A stretch of DNA of 64,000 bases from Dulcicalothrix desertica PCC 7102 (GTDB lineage Bacteria; Cyanobacteriota; Cyanobacteriia; Cyanobacteriales; Nostocaceae), in the NCBI RefSeq assembly GCF_003991905.1, contig NZ_RSCL01000021.1, forward strand, positions 46,638 to 110,637, written 5' to 3'. A program made the position numbers and the translations under genes. Of the stretch, positions 1 to 10,188 are shown one piece after another. Numbering within the stretch: the stretch's first letter is position 1; each line of letters starts with the position of its first letter. Under the pieces are notes generated by a model. That model was not told where the DNA came from. It searched no databases and was given only the letters and a program-made list of their open reading frames with translations.

Positions 1-1
1 T

Positions 2-46
2 GACGCTGCACCTGTAGCATTAACCGCACCTGCGATTAACGGTTAA
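2..46 (+). CDS. 3' end of an upstream gene (partial)
   Basis: Only the last 14 codons of an open frame are inside the window; they read DAAPVALTAPAING and end with TAA at 44-46. The Ala/Pro-rich tail does not identify a family. The assignment as coding rests on the strong Rho-independent terminator 30 bases downstream, which implies that a plus-strand transcript ends here. Confidence 0.4.
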   Translation, partial: DAAPVALTAPAING

Positions 47-76
47 TAGTTGAAAAACAACTAAACAACTGATAAG

Positions 77-106
77 AAAGCGCTCCTAGAAATAGGGGCG
101 CTTTTT
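77..106 (+). terminator. Rho-independent terminator
   Basis: An 11-bp stem (77-87 pairing with 94-104, one G-U pair) encloses a 6-base loop, and the 3' arm runs straight into five T residues at 102-106. It would end the transcript of the gene whose 3' tail opens the window. Confidence 0.85.
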
Positions 107-140
107 GTATTTCAAATAGGCGCCGTTAAAATTCTTGTAG

Positions 141-190
141 GTTGGGTGGAGGCTTTGCGTTTACGTAGTACGCCGTAGGCGCAACCCAAC
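141..190. repeat. GTTGGGT..ACCCAAC dispersed repeat, copy 1
   Basis: Starts GTTGGGT at 141 and ends ACCCAAC at 184-190, with a GGCTTTGCG-like core. Related copies lie at 2242-2291 (reverse orientation), 3554-3581, 6705-6754 and, partly, 41203-41231. The length and inverted ends suggest a small non-coding repeat common in filamentous cyanobacteria. Confidence 0.7.
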
Positions 191-227
191 AAAAAGCTCA
201 AAAGTTTTTTTAGGTTTTCCTCATGTT

Positions 228-725
228 ATGACAACAGTCGGCAACTACACACGGCTTTCACTCAGCGAGCTTGAACCGCTTATTGCAAATCCATATAAGT
301 TAGATGACTTCTTATGTGAGAATGCTAATAGTGAGCGCAGCCTTTATATTAATATTTTTTGGCACTTAATTCATTTGTTGCTTACGGGTGATGCATGGAA
401 CGGCGATGAAGTTTTACGAAATTTAGTTCTTGGAGGAGAAGAACTAAGCGAAAATGAAGTTGGCTTCGGTGAGTCAGTTAGATACTTGCTTCCCAACCAA
501 GTAAAAGCTACATATGAAGCAGTGAAAAATGTTACTTCAAATCAATTATGGTCTCGTTTTGATAGAAAAGTGGTTACAGATGCGTATATATATCCAATCG
601 GTTATTGGTCTGAATCATCAGAAGAATCTGTAAAGGAATGTGTATTAGATTACTTTGAGAAATTAAAAGAGTTTTTCAAAATTACTGTAGAACATGAACA
701 AGCTATGCTAATCTGGTTCTCTTGA
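228..725 (+). CDS. DUF1877 (YfbM-like) family protein
   Basis: A 165-residue soluble protein with no signal peptide. The order of motifs fits the DUF1877/YfbM family: an N-terminal GNYTRLS strand, a W-H-x-I-H-x-LLTGDAW segment near residues 45-56, LGGEEL, a YLLPNQVKATYEAV helix, then an aromatic-rich C-terminal helical part ending LIWFS. The biochemical role of the family is unknown; in other bacteria members are scattered and often sit in accessory regions. It stands alone, facing away from the zinc-finger gene downstream. The start is the only ATG before the conserved N-terminus; no strong ribosome binding site is visible. Confidence 0.75.
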   Translation: MTTVGNYTRLSLSELEPLIANPYKLDDFLCENANSERSLYINIFWHLIHLLLTGDAWNGDEVLRNLVLGGEELSENEVGFGESVRYLLPNQVKATYEAVKNVTSNQLWSRFDRKVVTDAYIYPIGYWSESSEESVKECVLDYFEKLKEFFKITVEHEQAMLIWFS

Positions 726-918
726 TAACCGATAAGCAGTTAGTTCAGTAATTGACTTGTTTAGCGCAGAACTAGATTCAAGTAGGGCTTTGGGTTAAAT
801 AACATCTGGCATCAAAAAAACCGTAATGCTGCAACTGAGAAATGCTCATCAGCTAGCCTGCTGAAGTTCAGAATGCAGGGGCAAATTTAACAGGACATTC
901 AATCGCAATACTACGTCT

Positions 919-1095
919 TTACGCCTTAATTCGCTCAATTTCATGTAGCGTTTCTGTTGTAAAATAGCTAGCTCCACAATTAGAACAGCTAATAAGCGGA
1001 ATATTTTCTATAACCAGTAAATTATCACCTTTGCCGTAAGCTCTGGATATTTTACGAATACGGGCGCCTTGTTGTCCACAAACATCACAATTCAT
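919..1095 (-). CDS. YgiT-type zinc finger protein
   Basis: A 58-residue protein with two CxxC knuckles: CDVC at the N-terminus and CSNC about 35 residues later, followed by GASYFTTET. This is the N-terminal zinc-binding module of MqsA/YgiT antitoxins without the C-terminal DNA-binding HTH. The ATG at 1095 is chosen over the upstream GTG because it lies 5-6 bases after a GAGGAGG ribosome binding site. It follows the 115-residue HicB-like gene with only a short gap, so the two are probably one operon. In cyanobacteria such zinc-finger genes usually pair with a small partner of toxin-antitoxin type; which partner does what here is inferred only from the arrangement. Confidence 0.75.
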   Translation of the reverse strand: MNCDVCGQQGARIRKISRAYGKGDNLLVIENIPLISCSNCGASYFTTETLHEIERIKA

Positions 1096-1110
1096 TACCA
1101 CCCTCCTCTT

Positions 1111-1458
1111 CTAATCAAGCATATATAATAAGGGGTCAACCTCACTATCATCTTTGGATTCCCTTTCAGATCGAATTGCATCAGCAATCTCTTTAAAGTA
1201 TGGGTCGTCTTTAAAGATACCAGCAAATCTAACCCAAGGATTTGGAGAAACTTGAGCATGAGATGCCTCTATTTCTAAAGGAACTATTTCCGCGTTTTTT
1301 AAACGACTATCTAAAAGTTGCTTTATAGCTTCAAACGCTTGTTGACGATTCGCTGCTTCTACTTTATAAGCGGGAAATTCTATAACAGAGGCAGTTATTG
1401 TACCATCTTCTTTGTCTTCTAACAGAACATTAAGCTTTAAGTTAGCAGCATGTTTCAT
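1111..1458 (-). CDS. HicB-like small protein, partner of the YgiT zinc finger
   Basis: A 115-residue protein when started at the ATG at 1458; a GTG at 1509 would add 17 residues unlike the fold. Residues about 8-60 read as a HicB-type partial RNase-H fold: strand LKLNVLLEDKEDG, strand TASVIEFPAYKVEA, then the helix QQAFEAIKQLLDSRL. The tail is acidic and charged, as in antitoxins. It lies just upstream of the zinc-finger gene. No HicA toxin is visible nearby, so it is either an orphan antitoxin or works with the zinc-finger protein. The family call is moderate; the function is inferred. Confidence 0.55.
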   Translation of the reverse strand: MKHAANLKLNVLLEDKEDGTITASVIEFPAYKVEAANRQQAFEAIKQLLDSRLKNAEIVPLEIEASHAQVSPNPWVRFAGIFKDDPYFKEIADAIRSERESKDDSEVDPLLYMLD

Positions 1459-1725
1459 AATTAAGTTTTGATTGGTTAAATAGTTTATATAATTACGATG
1501 TTTAAGCACATTTGCTAGATTTTAGCAAATATTCTTTGACAAAAGCCAAATTTCATGAATATTGCGTACTTAGCGTGCTAATTTAGTGAAACATTAGCTT
1601 AAAATCCTTGTCGGGCTTATATTACAGCCATTATTATCTTAAAAATGGTGTTCTTGTCTGAAATTAAAACTATAAGCGTCTGTAAGCCTTGTAAATAAAG
1701 CATACTTATAAATTTTAATTAAAAT

Positions 1726-2218
1726 TTAGCACGCTATGTACGAAAGAACCGTTTTTTTACCTTCTTCGGATATCACAAAAAAATCAAAATTAGATATATC
1801 CTCATCGGCATGGACATCATAAACACGATGAACCCTTCTTATTCCTCCTTCTTCATCGTATTTATTTTGATATTCAGCCAATTTTATTTGAAGCTTTGTA
1901 TCAGAAGATTTTTCGCCAATTGTAATACCTTCTTCTTCAATTCGGGGTAATTTATAGCCAAAGAACAAGTGCCGCAAAAAATTACTGCTTGTATTTTGGG
2001 AATATGGGAGAGCAACACTTGACCAACTTTCTTGCCGAGCTTCTACAATATCAAGCAAAGTGCTAGGTGATGCGTTGCTAGCATAGAGCTACGACTGCTT
2101 CAATAAAAGCACTTTTGCCAGCATTATTTTTACCGACGACCAGGTTGACTCGGCCTAGTTTTTCTACTTCTATATTTTGAAACAGTCTAAAGTTGCTGAT
2201 ATGGAAGGATTTCAGCAT
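1726..2218 (-). pseudogene. Broken AAA (OLD/RecF-like) ATPase
   Basis: The first part, from the ATG at 2218, encodes a RecF/OLD-type N-terminus: FHISNFRLFQNIEVEKLGRVN then Walker A GKNNAGKS, and FIEAVVAL. It hits a stop at 2078. The continuation lies in another frame from about 2085 (LYASNASPS, then LLDIVEARQESW...) to a stop at 1726. The two parts join naturally if two bases (or one extra) are restored near 2085. The protein also ends at about 160 residues, without Walker B or any C-terminal ATPase part, so it carries both a frameshift and a 3' truncation. OLD-family ATPases usually work with a nuclease domain in phage defence, which is absent here. Confidence 0.75.
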
Positions 2219-2241
2219 ATACACTCCCGTGCGTGTTTTAT

Positions 2242-2291
2242 GTTGGGTTGTGCCTCCGGCATACTGCGTAAACGCAAAGCCTCCACCCAAC
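2242..2291. repeat. GTTGGGT..ACCCAAC dispersed repeat, copy 2
   Basis: Reverse-orientation copy of the repeat at 141-190 (GTTGGGT at 2242-2248, ACCCAAC at 2285-2291). It sits between the broken ATPase and recR, close upstream of recR, and may have displaced part of the recR 5' region. Confidence 0.7.
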
Positions 2292-2388
2292 CTACAATAT
2301 TATGGAAGCTGGTTGAATTTTAGCAAAATTATTGAGCTAGAATTCTCTAATGGTGTCATTATAAGTAAAGTACAGATTTACTGGAGAT

Positions 2389-2991
2389 ACGACTACGGTT
2401 TACGCACGCCCTTTAGCACGGTTAATTGAACAGTTGCAACGCTTACCCGGAGTTGGACCCAAAACTGCCCAACGTTTAGCGCTGCATATTTTGAAGCGTC
2501 CCGAAACGGAAGTCGAAGCTCTTGCACAAGCTCTTATCGAAGCTAAAAAAAAGATAGGTTTGTGTAAGGTTTGCTTTCATCTTTCCTCTGAACCTGTTTG
2601 CGAAATTTGTCGGAATAATACGCGCGATAATACTACTTTATGTGTTGTCGCAGACTCACGCGATGTGATTGCACTTGAAAAGACTCGCGAATTTAAAGGG
2701 AAGTATCATGTTCTAGGTGGTGTAATATCTCCTATTGATGGTGTCGGACCCGAACAGCTTACTATTCAGTCATTAGTACGACGGGTTAGTAAAGACCAAC
2801 CTCAAGAAGTCATTTTGGCTATTAGTCCTAGCGTTGAAGGAGAGACTACTACTTTATATATCGGTCAACTTCTCAGACCTTTTACAAAAGTTACACGTAT
2901 TGCTTTTGGTCTACCTGTGGGTGGAGATTTAGAATATGCTGACGAAGTTACACTCGCGCGCGCACTTGAAGGGCGCCGGGAATTAGATTAA
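2389..2991 (+). CDS. recR: Recombination mediator RecR
   Basis: RecR loads RecA on gapped DNA together with RecF/RecO. The protein shows the helix-hairpin-helix [13 protein letters not shown] near the N-terminus, a C4 zinc finger (CKVC..CEIC) and a Toprim domain beginning [15 protein letters not shown] with [13 protein letters not shown]. Conserved N-terminal residues [16 protein letters not shown] are encoded from 2389, but there is no ATG, GTG or TTG between the in-frame stop at 2362 and a TTG at 2434 that lies inside the conserved region. Aligning with family members puts the start at ACG 2389 (or ACG 2395, well spaced from GGAG at 2383). From 2389 it is 200 residues, the normal length. 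See the finding on the start. Confidence 0.9.
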   Translation, partial: TTTVYARPLARLIEQLQRLPGVGPKTAQRLALHILKRPETEVEALAQALIEAKKKIGLCKVCFHLSSEPVCEICRNNTRDNTTLCVVADSRDVIALEKTREFKGKYHVLGGVISPIDGVGPEQLTIQSLVRRVSKDQPQEVILAISPSVEGETTTLYIGQLLRPFTKVTRIAFGLPVGGDLEYADEVTLARALEGRRELD

Positions 2992-3012
2992 TCATGTCTA
3001 AAATATCATTTA

Positions 3013-3030
3013 TAATTAGGCAGCTAATTA
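3013..3030. promoter_or_regulatory. Probable MarR operator, copy upstream of marR
   Basis: Perfect dyad TAATTAG-N4-CTAATTA (18 bases) 16 bases before the GTG start of the MarR gene. The same dyad, with a different 4-base spacer, occurs upstream of the DUF2269 gene at 3647-3664. MarR dimers bind dyads of this size, so autoregulation is likely. Confidence 0.7.
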
Positions 3031-3046
3031 ATAAGTAAATATCAAA

Positions 3047-3550
3047 GTGGAAACACTACGTCCTTTCGTTGAAAAAGAAATTTTAGAAAATCTCGCCAAG
3101 CAGGTTCCGGAACTTGATGTAACCTCCGTCGAAACTTGTTTGGCTTTTCTTCATACTACTGCCGAAGTTTACACTGCTTTAAATACTCATTTCGCTCGCT
3201 ACGGTCTCTCGATGGGTAAATTTACCCTATTAATGCAGCTATTTCACGCACCCGAACAAGGTTTAACACCATCTGAATGTGCAGAACGTGCAAAAGTTAC
3301 GCGCGCTACCATTACTGGTTTACTTGATGGACTCGAACGCGATGACTATATCAGGCGCCAACCTTCATTAACAGATAGGCGCATGTTAACTATACATCTA
3401 ACTGAAAAAGGGCGCCTGCTATTAGAGAACATGTTACCAGACCACTTTTGCCGCACTACTAAACTAATGGCTAATCTATCTTACGCTGAAAAGCTCATGC
3501 TAATTGAATTATTGGCAAAAGTAAGTGCCGGAGCGCCTGCCATGAGTTAG
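3047..3550 (+). CDS. MarR family transcriptional regulator
   Basis: A 167-residue winged-helix regulator. The DNA-binding core is at about residues 80-125: LTPSECAERAKVTRATITGLLDGLERDDYI, followed by the wing with the signature DRR and the strand LTIHLTEKG. Long helices at both ends form the usual dimer interface. It starts with GTG at 3047 directly after an 18-base dyad. The same dyad precedes the next gene, a membrane protein, so the regulator probably controls both itself and that gene. The ligand is unknown; MarR proteins typically sense small aromatics or oxidants. Confidence 0.88.
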   Translation: METLRPFVEKEILENLAKQVPELDVTSVETCLAFLHTTAEVYTALNTHFARYGLSMGKFTLLMQLFHAPEQGLTPSECAERAKVTRATITGLLDGLERDDYIRRQPSLTDRRMLTIHLTEKGRLLLENMLPDHFCRTTKLMANLSYAEKLMLIELLAKVSAGAPAMS

Positions 3551-3590
3551 TAGGTTGGGTTCTGCAAAGCCTCTACCCAACCTATTTTTT
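3551..3590 (+). terminator. Repeat-derived terminator after marR
   Basis: A GTTGGGT..ACCCAAC repeat copy forms a 10-bp stem (3551-3560 with 3575-3584) followed by TTTTTT, just past the marR stop. It has the form of an intrinsic terminator and suggests that the dispersed repeat has been co-opted here. Confidence 0.6.
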
Positions 3591-3646
3591 ACCACAGAGG
3601 ACACAGAGAAAAGAGGTTGCTTTTTCATACCTTTAGAGATTAAATA

Positions 3647-3664
3647 TAATTAGCTCCCTAATTA
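3647..3664. promoter_or_regulatory. Probable MarR operator, copy upstream of the DUF2269 gene
   Basis: The dyad TAATTAG-CTCC-CTAATTA, identical in both arms to the one before marR, ends 16 bases before the ATG of the membrane protein gene. A further half-site-like GCTAAT follows at about 3672. Confidence 0.7.
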
Positions 3665-3680
3665 TAAACTAGCTAATCAT

Positions 3681-4223
3681 ATGAAGAAATTGAGTGTAAA
3701 ACCCAAAAACTGGTTACTATCATTCCACGTCGCATCAGGAGGAATATGGTTCGGTGCCGCACTATGCATGGTAGTTGTCGCGCTCTTCAAAGGAGGTAAA
3801 GCCGGCAACGGTGACGAGCTTTACGCGATTAACTATATATTGAAAGTACTCGATGATTTTGTAGTGATTCCATCTGCTAACTTATCGTTATTAACGGGTG
3901 GATTACTTAGTTGGCTAACTATATGGGGATTTTTTAAGCATTACTGGGTAATTTTCAAGTGGGTTGCAACAGTGACGCTTATAGTTAGTGGTACTATTTG
4001 GCTGGGTCCGTGGGTTAATGCCATGACGAGTATTTCTGAAGCGGAACGACTACAAGCGCTGCATAACCCTTTATATTTATTTGACCAAAGAGGCGCCTTA
4101 ATTGGTGGTGCAATTCAAACAAGCTTAATTTTGGTTATTATCGCAGTTTCAGTTATTAAACCTTGGGGTCGAAGAATATTGAAGACTAAGCCATCAGAAG
4201 AACCAAGTGCTTCTACTAGTTAA
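3681..4223 (+). CDS. DUF2269 family membrane protein
   Basis: A 180-residue protein with four hydrophobic segments: about residues 11-33 (starts LLSFHVASGGIWFGAALCMV), 60-82, 90-112 and 138-160. The histidine in the first helix and the SGGIWFG-type motif fit the DUF2269 group of small integral membrane proteins (some relatives are haem-associated). The tail is cytoplasmic and Ser/Pro/Glu-rich. It lies downstream of a MarR gene and carries the same operator dyad, so it is probably the target of that regulator. Its transport or sensing function is unknown. Confidence 0.7.
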   Translation: MKKLSVKPKNWLLSFHVASGGIWFGAALCMVVVALFKGGKAGNGDELYAINYILKVLDDFVVIPSANLSLLTGGLLSWLTIWGFFKHYWVIFKWVATVTLIVSGTIWLGPWVNAMTSISEAERLQALHNPLYLFDQRGALIGGAIQTSLILVIIAVSVIKPWGRRILKTKPSEEPSASTS

Positions 4224-4236
4224 AGTTTGTTTAAAA

Positions 4237-5271
4237 CTATCTGGGTGTTTCGCATCCAGAGACTGAAGTATCTGATAACGCACAATTTGGGTTATTGAAA
4301 GATGAAGGTTTTGGTCTACTAAACCAAAACAATAGAGGAATTAAGGTAAGCAATGAGGCAAGCAGAAGCTTAAGTCGATGCTTTATTAAAAAATGAGCAA
4401 CGACTTTTTTGTCAATAGAGCCAGGAAATAAATCGATTTTTCCATGAGCAATTTCAGCAGCACGCATTGCCGCTTCAGTGGCACGTTGAGCGGATAATGC
4501 TGCGATTTTAGCTGTTTCGGCTTCCTGTTTGGCAGCTAAGGCATCTGCTTGCGCGGTTATCGCACCAATTTTAGCTGTTTCAGCTTCTTTCCAAGCTTTT
4601 TTGGCTTCTGCCCTAAAAGTTTCGGCTTCTCGTAAAGCTGCTTCAACCAAAGCTTTGGCAATTTCGATTTCTTTAAGAGCAGTTAGGGCACCAGTTTTAG
4701 CAGTTTCGGTTTGTTTGAGAGCAATTTGGGCGTCAGTTTTAGCATCTTCGGTTTGTTTGAGAGCAGTTAGGGCGCCAGTTTTAGCAGTTTCGGTATCTTT
4801 GAGAGCAGTTAGGGCGCCAGTTTTAGCAGTTTCGGTATCTTTGAGAGCAGTTAGGGCGCCAGTTTTAGCATCTTCAGTTTGTTTGAGAGCAATTTGGGCG
4901 CCAGTTTTAGCATCTTCAGTTTGTTTGAGAGCAATTTGGGCGCCAGTTTTAGCAGCTTCGGTTTGTTTGAGAGCAATTTGGGCGCCAGTTTTAGCAGTTT
5001 CGGTATCTTTGAGAGCAATTTGGGCGCCTAATTTTGCAGTTTCCTTGTTAGCTTCAGTATCATTTTTGGGAATAAGAGGATTGGTAGTTGGTTCTGTGGA
5101 TAGGTTTTCTGTTGATACTTGTAGGATTCCAAATAAAGATTGAAAAACATCCCAATTATCGAGCTTGGAATGTTCTATTGTTGGCTGTTCGATTCCCAGA
5201 AATAGAGATTGCAAAACTTCCCAATTATCGGGAGTGCTTTTTGGAACTGCTTCTGATTTTTTACTTGTCAT
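4237..5271 (-). CDS. 14-residue-repeat coiled-coil protein with C-terminal membrane anchor
   Basis: Last gene of the 16-kb minus-strand train, 344 residues. The N-terminus holds two related peptides, DNWEVLQSLFLG and DNWDVFQSLFG. About nine imperfect copies of a 14-residue unit (TETAKTGAQIALKQ type) follow, forming an Ala/Lys/Glu-rich helix, and then a further coiled coil to about residue 280. One hydrophobic segment (LLLASLLTLIPLLFWF, about residues 305-320) is followed by a short Cys-containing tail, so this is probably a tail-anchored rod. I do not recognise a named family. The NWD/NWE-aromatic motifs also occur at the ends of other proteins of the locus, which suggests a scaffold or tether. 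Confidence 0.75.
   Translation of the reverse strand: MTSKKSEAVPKSTPDNWEVLQSLFLGIEQPTIEHSKLDNWDVFQSLFGILQVSTENLSTEPTTNPLIPKNDTEANKETAKLGAQIALKDTETAKTGAQIALKQTEAAKTGAQIALKQTEDAKTGAQIALKQTEDAKTGALTALKDTETAKTGALTALKDTETAKTGALTALKQTEDAKTDAQIALKQTETAKTGALTALKEIEIAKALVEAALREAETFRAEAKKAWKEAETAKIGAITAQADALAAKQEAETAKIAALSAQRATEAAMRAAEIAHGKIDLFPGSIDKKVVAHFLIKHRLKLLLASLLTLIPLLFWFSRPKPSSFNNPNCALSDTSVSGCETPR
4672..5031 (-). repeat. 42-bp tandem repeat array (coding)
   Basis: About nine head-to-tail 42-base units encode the 14-residue helical repeats of the membrane-anchored protein. Neighbouring units differ by only a few bases (cagtttcggtttgtttgag versus catcttcagtttgtttgag), so the array is recent and likely to vary in copy number between strains. 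Confidence 0.85.
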
Positions 5272-5353
5272 TGAGTCCCCCCTCTCCCTAAAATTTTATT
5301 ACAAGTTATACCTCTAAATAATTACCACTATTCTAATTCACTATTTTTCATAC

Positions 5354-6655
5354 TTACTGTATCAGGGTTGTGTCTAGCCAATCTTGCGCCTCTTCTGCAC
5401 CTACATAAGGCGCCATGATTGTTCCACTACTAGGCTGAGGATTCCATCTTGCGTGCGCTAAAAATACTGTAGTACCACGTTTTTCGCTATAAGGGCAAGC
5501 TCCATATGTAGATATGTTCCATTTTGTCTCATCATGAACTTTAAAGTCTTGTCCATGTCTTGTACTAGTAAGTCCTGTCTGAGGCCATCCTTCTAGCTGT
5601 AAAAAAGTATTATAGTCACCAATAATTGGCATAGACCAGGCTGTACGACCAATTAAAAGTGATACTATAAATGGACAAACGTTAGGTGTTATTTCACCAG
5701 TAACAAAATCTGGGTAAACTTTCGCGGTCTTCAAGTTTCCTGCTGAAACTGGCTTAGAAGCAATAACTTTTGCATAGTGAGAGTGGTAAAGTGCCCAGGC
5801 GTTATTGAGAGGAAATTGATCATAAAAATTAGGTATTTTTTGTCCATTAGTACGTTCATTATCTCTGGAACTATCAATGATAACAAAGTGCGCTCCTACT
5901 GCGAGTAGTTTTAATAAATCCTTAATGTGTTCTGGATTTCCTTGAATAGAGTTTATATTTTTCTTGGAATATCCAGTTAATTTGTATTTGACTTTATTGT
6001 TAACAGCATTGATTTTTTGGAGGTCTGGTACATACATGCATAGTTTGTGATTATTTATGTACTTACATAAATGCGTTATGATGTTGATGTCACTTGGGTG
6101 AGTTTGATTTAAAAGGTTTTGGTTAACTTGGGTAGTTGGTCGTATGATGCTAGGGTTTGTCATCTCTTGAAGTGTTTTGTTCCATACGTTAAGCCAACAC
6201 CCTAATATTATTTCCTTTTCCGAACTAGTAATCAGCCAAGCTTCTTTTTGGTCTGGGTTCAAATTGATAGCTTTCTCAATTTCGGCTTTCCAGTTTAAGC
6301 GAACATCTGGTTGAAACAGGCTATTTACAAACTTATGAATATCTTGCTCATTATTAAAATTTTCTTTAAGTATAGCATTTGAGGGTCGAGCGAATTGTTC
6401 GGCAAAATTTCCTTGACTTAGAGATTCCGCAAATGATGAGCGCTTTTCAGTTCGTCTCAATGGATTCTTATTAATTAAGCCTTTTTGGAGAGTTTCCTGT
6501 CTTGACTTTAAAGATTGCTCTAGTTGAAGCAAACGATTTTCTGAAATTGACTCTGAGTCATTTTTATTAAATTCTTTTGTTTCAGAAAATCCTGCTTGAG
6601 ATTGCTGTTTTATTTGTTCAATTTGCTTTGCCAAACTAAATAGTTTATCACTCAT
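5354..6655 (-). CDS. Locus protein with LLxLExSL motif and an unknown C-terminal domain
   Basis: 433 residues, no signal peptide. The N-terminal 100 residues are polar and disordered-looking and contain NRLLQLEQSL near residue 40, a motif found at the N-termini of two other proteins of the locus. The remaining 330 residues are globular: a conserved-looking stretch has STRHGQDFKVHDETKWNIS then YGACPYSEKRGTTVFLAHAR, with His, Asp and Cys that could be catalytic. It ends TIMAPYVGAEEAQDWL; the 748-residue protein has a similar MAPYV segment. I recognise no family. A short polar leader plus one enzyme-like domain suggests a delivered or processed effector. Confidence 0.65.
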   Translation of the reverse strand: MSDKLFSLAKQIEQIKQQSQAGFSETKEFNKNDSESISENRLLQLEQSLKSRQETLQKGLINKNPLRRTEKRSSFAESLSQGNFAEQFARPSNAILKENFNNEQDIHKFVNSLFQPDVRLNWKAEIEKAINLNPDQKEAWLITSSEKEIILGCWLNVWNKTLQEMTNPSIIRPTTQVNQNLLNQTHPSDINIITHLCKYINNHKLCMYVPDLQKINAVNNKVKYKLTGYSKKNINSIQGNPEHIKDLLKLLAVGAHFVIIDSSRDNERTNGQKIPNFYDQFPLNNAWALYHSHYAKVIASKPVSAGNLKTAKVYPDFVTGEITPNVCPFIVSLLIGRTAWSMPIIGDYNTFLQLEGWPQTGLTSTRHGQDFKVHDETKWNISTYGACPYSEKRGTTVFLAHARWNPQPSSGTIMAPYVGAEEAQDWLDTTLIQ

Positions 6656-6704
6656 GGTTCAATTTATCACTCTTACTTTTTTGTTGACTTTTTGAAATAT
6701 TTCT

Positions 6705-6754
6705 GTTGGGTTACGCAAAGCCTACCCTGTGGGAAAACTCGGTTTACACCCAAC
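6705..6754. repeat. GTTGGGT..ACCCAAC dispersed repeat, copy 4
   Basis: Lies in the gap between the 874- and 433-residue genes of the minus-strand train (GTTGGGT at 6705, ACCCAAC at 6748-6754). It shows that the train has taken up a dispersed repeat in an intergenic gap without being interrupted. Confidence 0.65.
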
Positions 6755-6781
6755 CTACACAGTAATATTGCACTATACGAT

Positions 6782-9406
<2,625 letters not shown>

Positions 9407-9485
9407 AGATAGCTAATAAAGATGAAGTAATTATTTTTACCACAGAGACACGGAGGAGGGAGTAAGAGGCGCCTTGCCATGACAT

Positions 9486-10124
9486 TTAATCTTTATTCTC
9501 TGTTTCATCTGACTCTGCTGAGTCGGCAAACTTGTTAAGTCTTGCTTCTTGTAATGCTTTAAGTAAGGAACTATAAGATGCTTCGCTGTCAGAGAAAGTA
9601 GTATCAGAAACTAAGCTAAATTCAGTTAAGTCTGGTTCTGGAAGCTCAATTTCTGGTAATTCTAATGTGGGTTTAGGTGTTGGTTGCTTTATGGTTGTAA
9701 CTTTTTGATGTAAATCAGAATAAGATTTTTTAATAGTGTCTGACGAAAAACCAAACATTTGTTCACGAGGTAATGGCGCCAATTCATCCTCTTGTGTTTC
9801 AAGTTGAGCTATATTACCGTTAAAACGTTGACTGGCATTGTTGGATAATACTGATGCTAAACCGGAGTAAGATAAGTTATCTATTTTTATAAATTCATCC
9901 ATATATCTATAATCTAATGGCGCCGAATCTTTTTGAGGTTCCTGCTGTTCAAATTCTTCATCTATATTTATACCATCTGAATTTTCTTCTATAGTTTCTA
10001 ATGCATCTCCTTCCGCTTCCTGTAGAGTTACTGGAAAAACAGGTTTATTTTGTGGCACCTGCTTCCATTTGTACAGTTCTTTTTCAAGGGCTAAAAGGCG
10101 ATTTTGGCTAGAATCGTTAGACAT
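9486..10124 (-). CDS. Small acidic protein with N-terminal LLALEKEL motif
   Basis: 212 residues, acidic and largely unstructured by composition. It opens MSNDSSQNRLLALEKELYKWK, the same leader motif as in the 874- and 433-residue proteins, and has NLSYSGLASVL at about residue 83, close to NLTYSGAFV of the 874-residue protein. A Pro/Glu-rich stretch (about 145-165) precedes a helical C-terminus (SSLLKALQEARLNKF). It appears to be the motif-rich leader of the larger proteins without a folded effector domain, so a chaperone, adaptor or decoy role is possible. No family recognised. Confidence 0.6.
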   Translation of the reverse strand: MSNDSSQNRLLALEKELYKWKQVPQNKPVFPVTLQEAEGDALETIEENSDGINIDEEFEQQEPQKDSAPLDYRYMDEFIKIDNLSYSGLASVLSNNASQRFNGNIAQLETQEDELAPLPREQMFGFSSDTIKKSYSDLHQKVTTIKQPTPKPTLELPEIELPEPDLTEFSLVSDTTFSDSEASYSSLLKALQEARLNKFADSAESDETENKD

Positions 10125-10188
10125 ATTTTTGACCTTGTGTTGTATTATAATTTGAGAAAGTCGGTTTATTCCGCAGTCCGATTAATTT

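Noticed and set aside
4529-5143. Long plus-strand frame opposite the 14-residue repeat protein
   Set aside because: It is the antisense shadow of the 42-bp repeat array; its repeats have no start context and the minus strand has the coherent coiled-coil protein.
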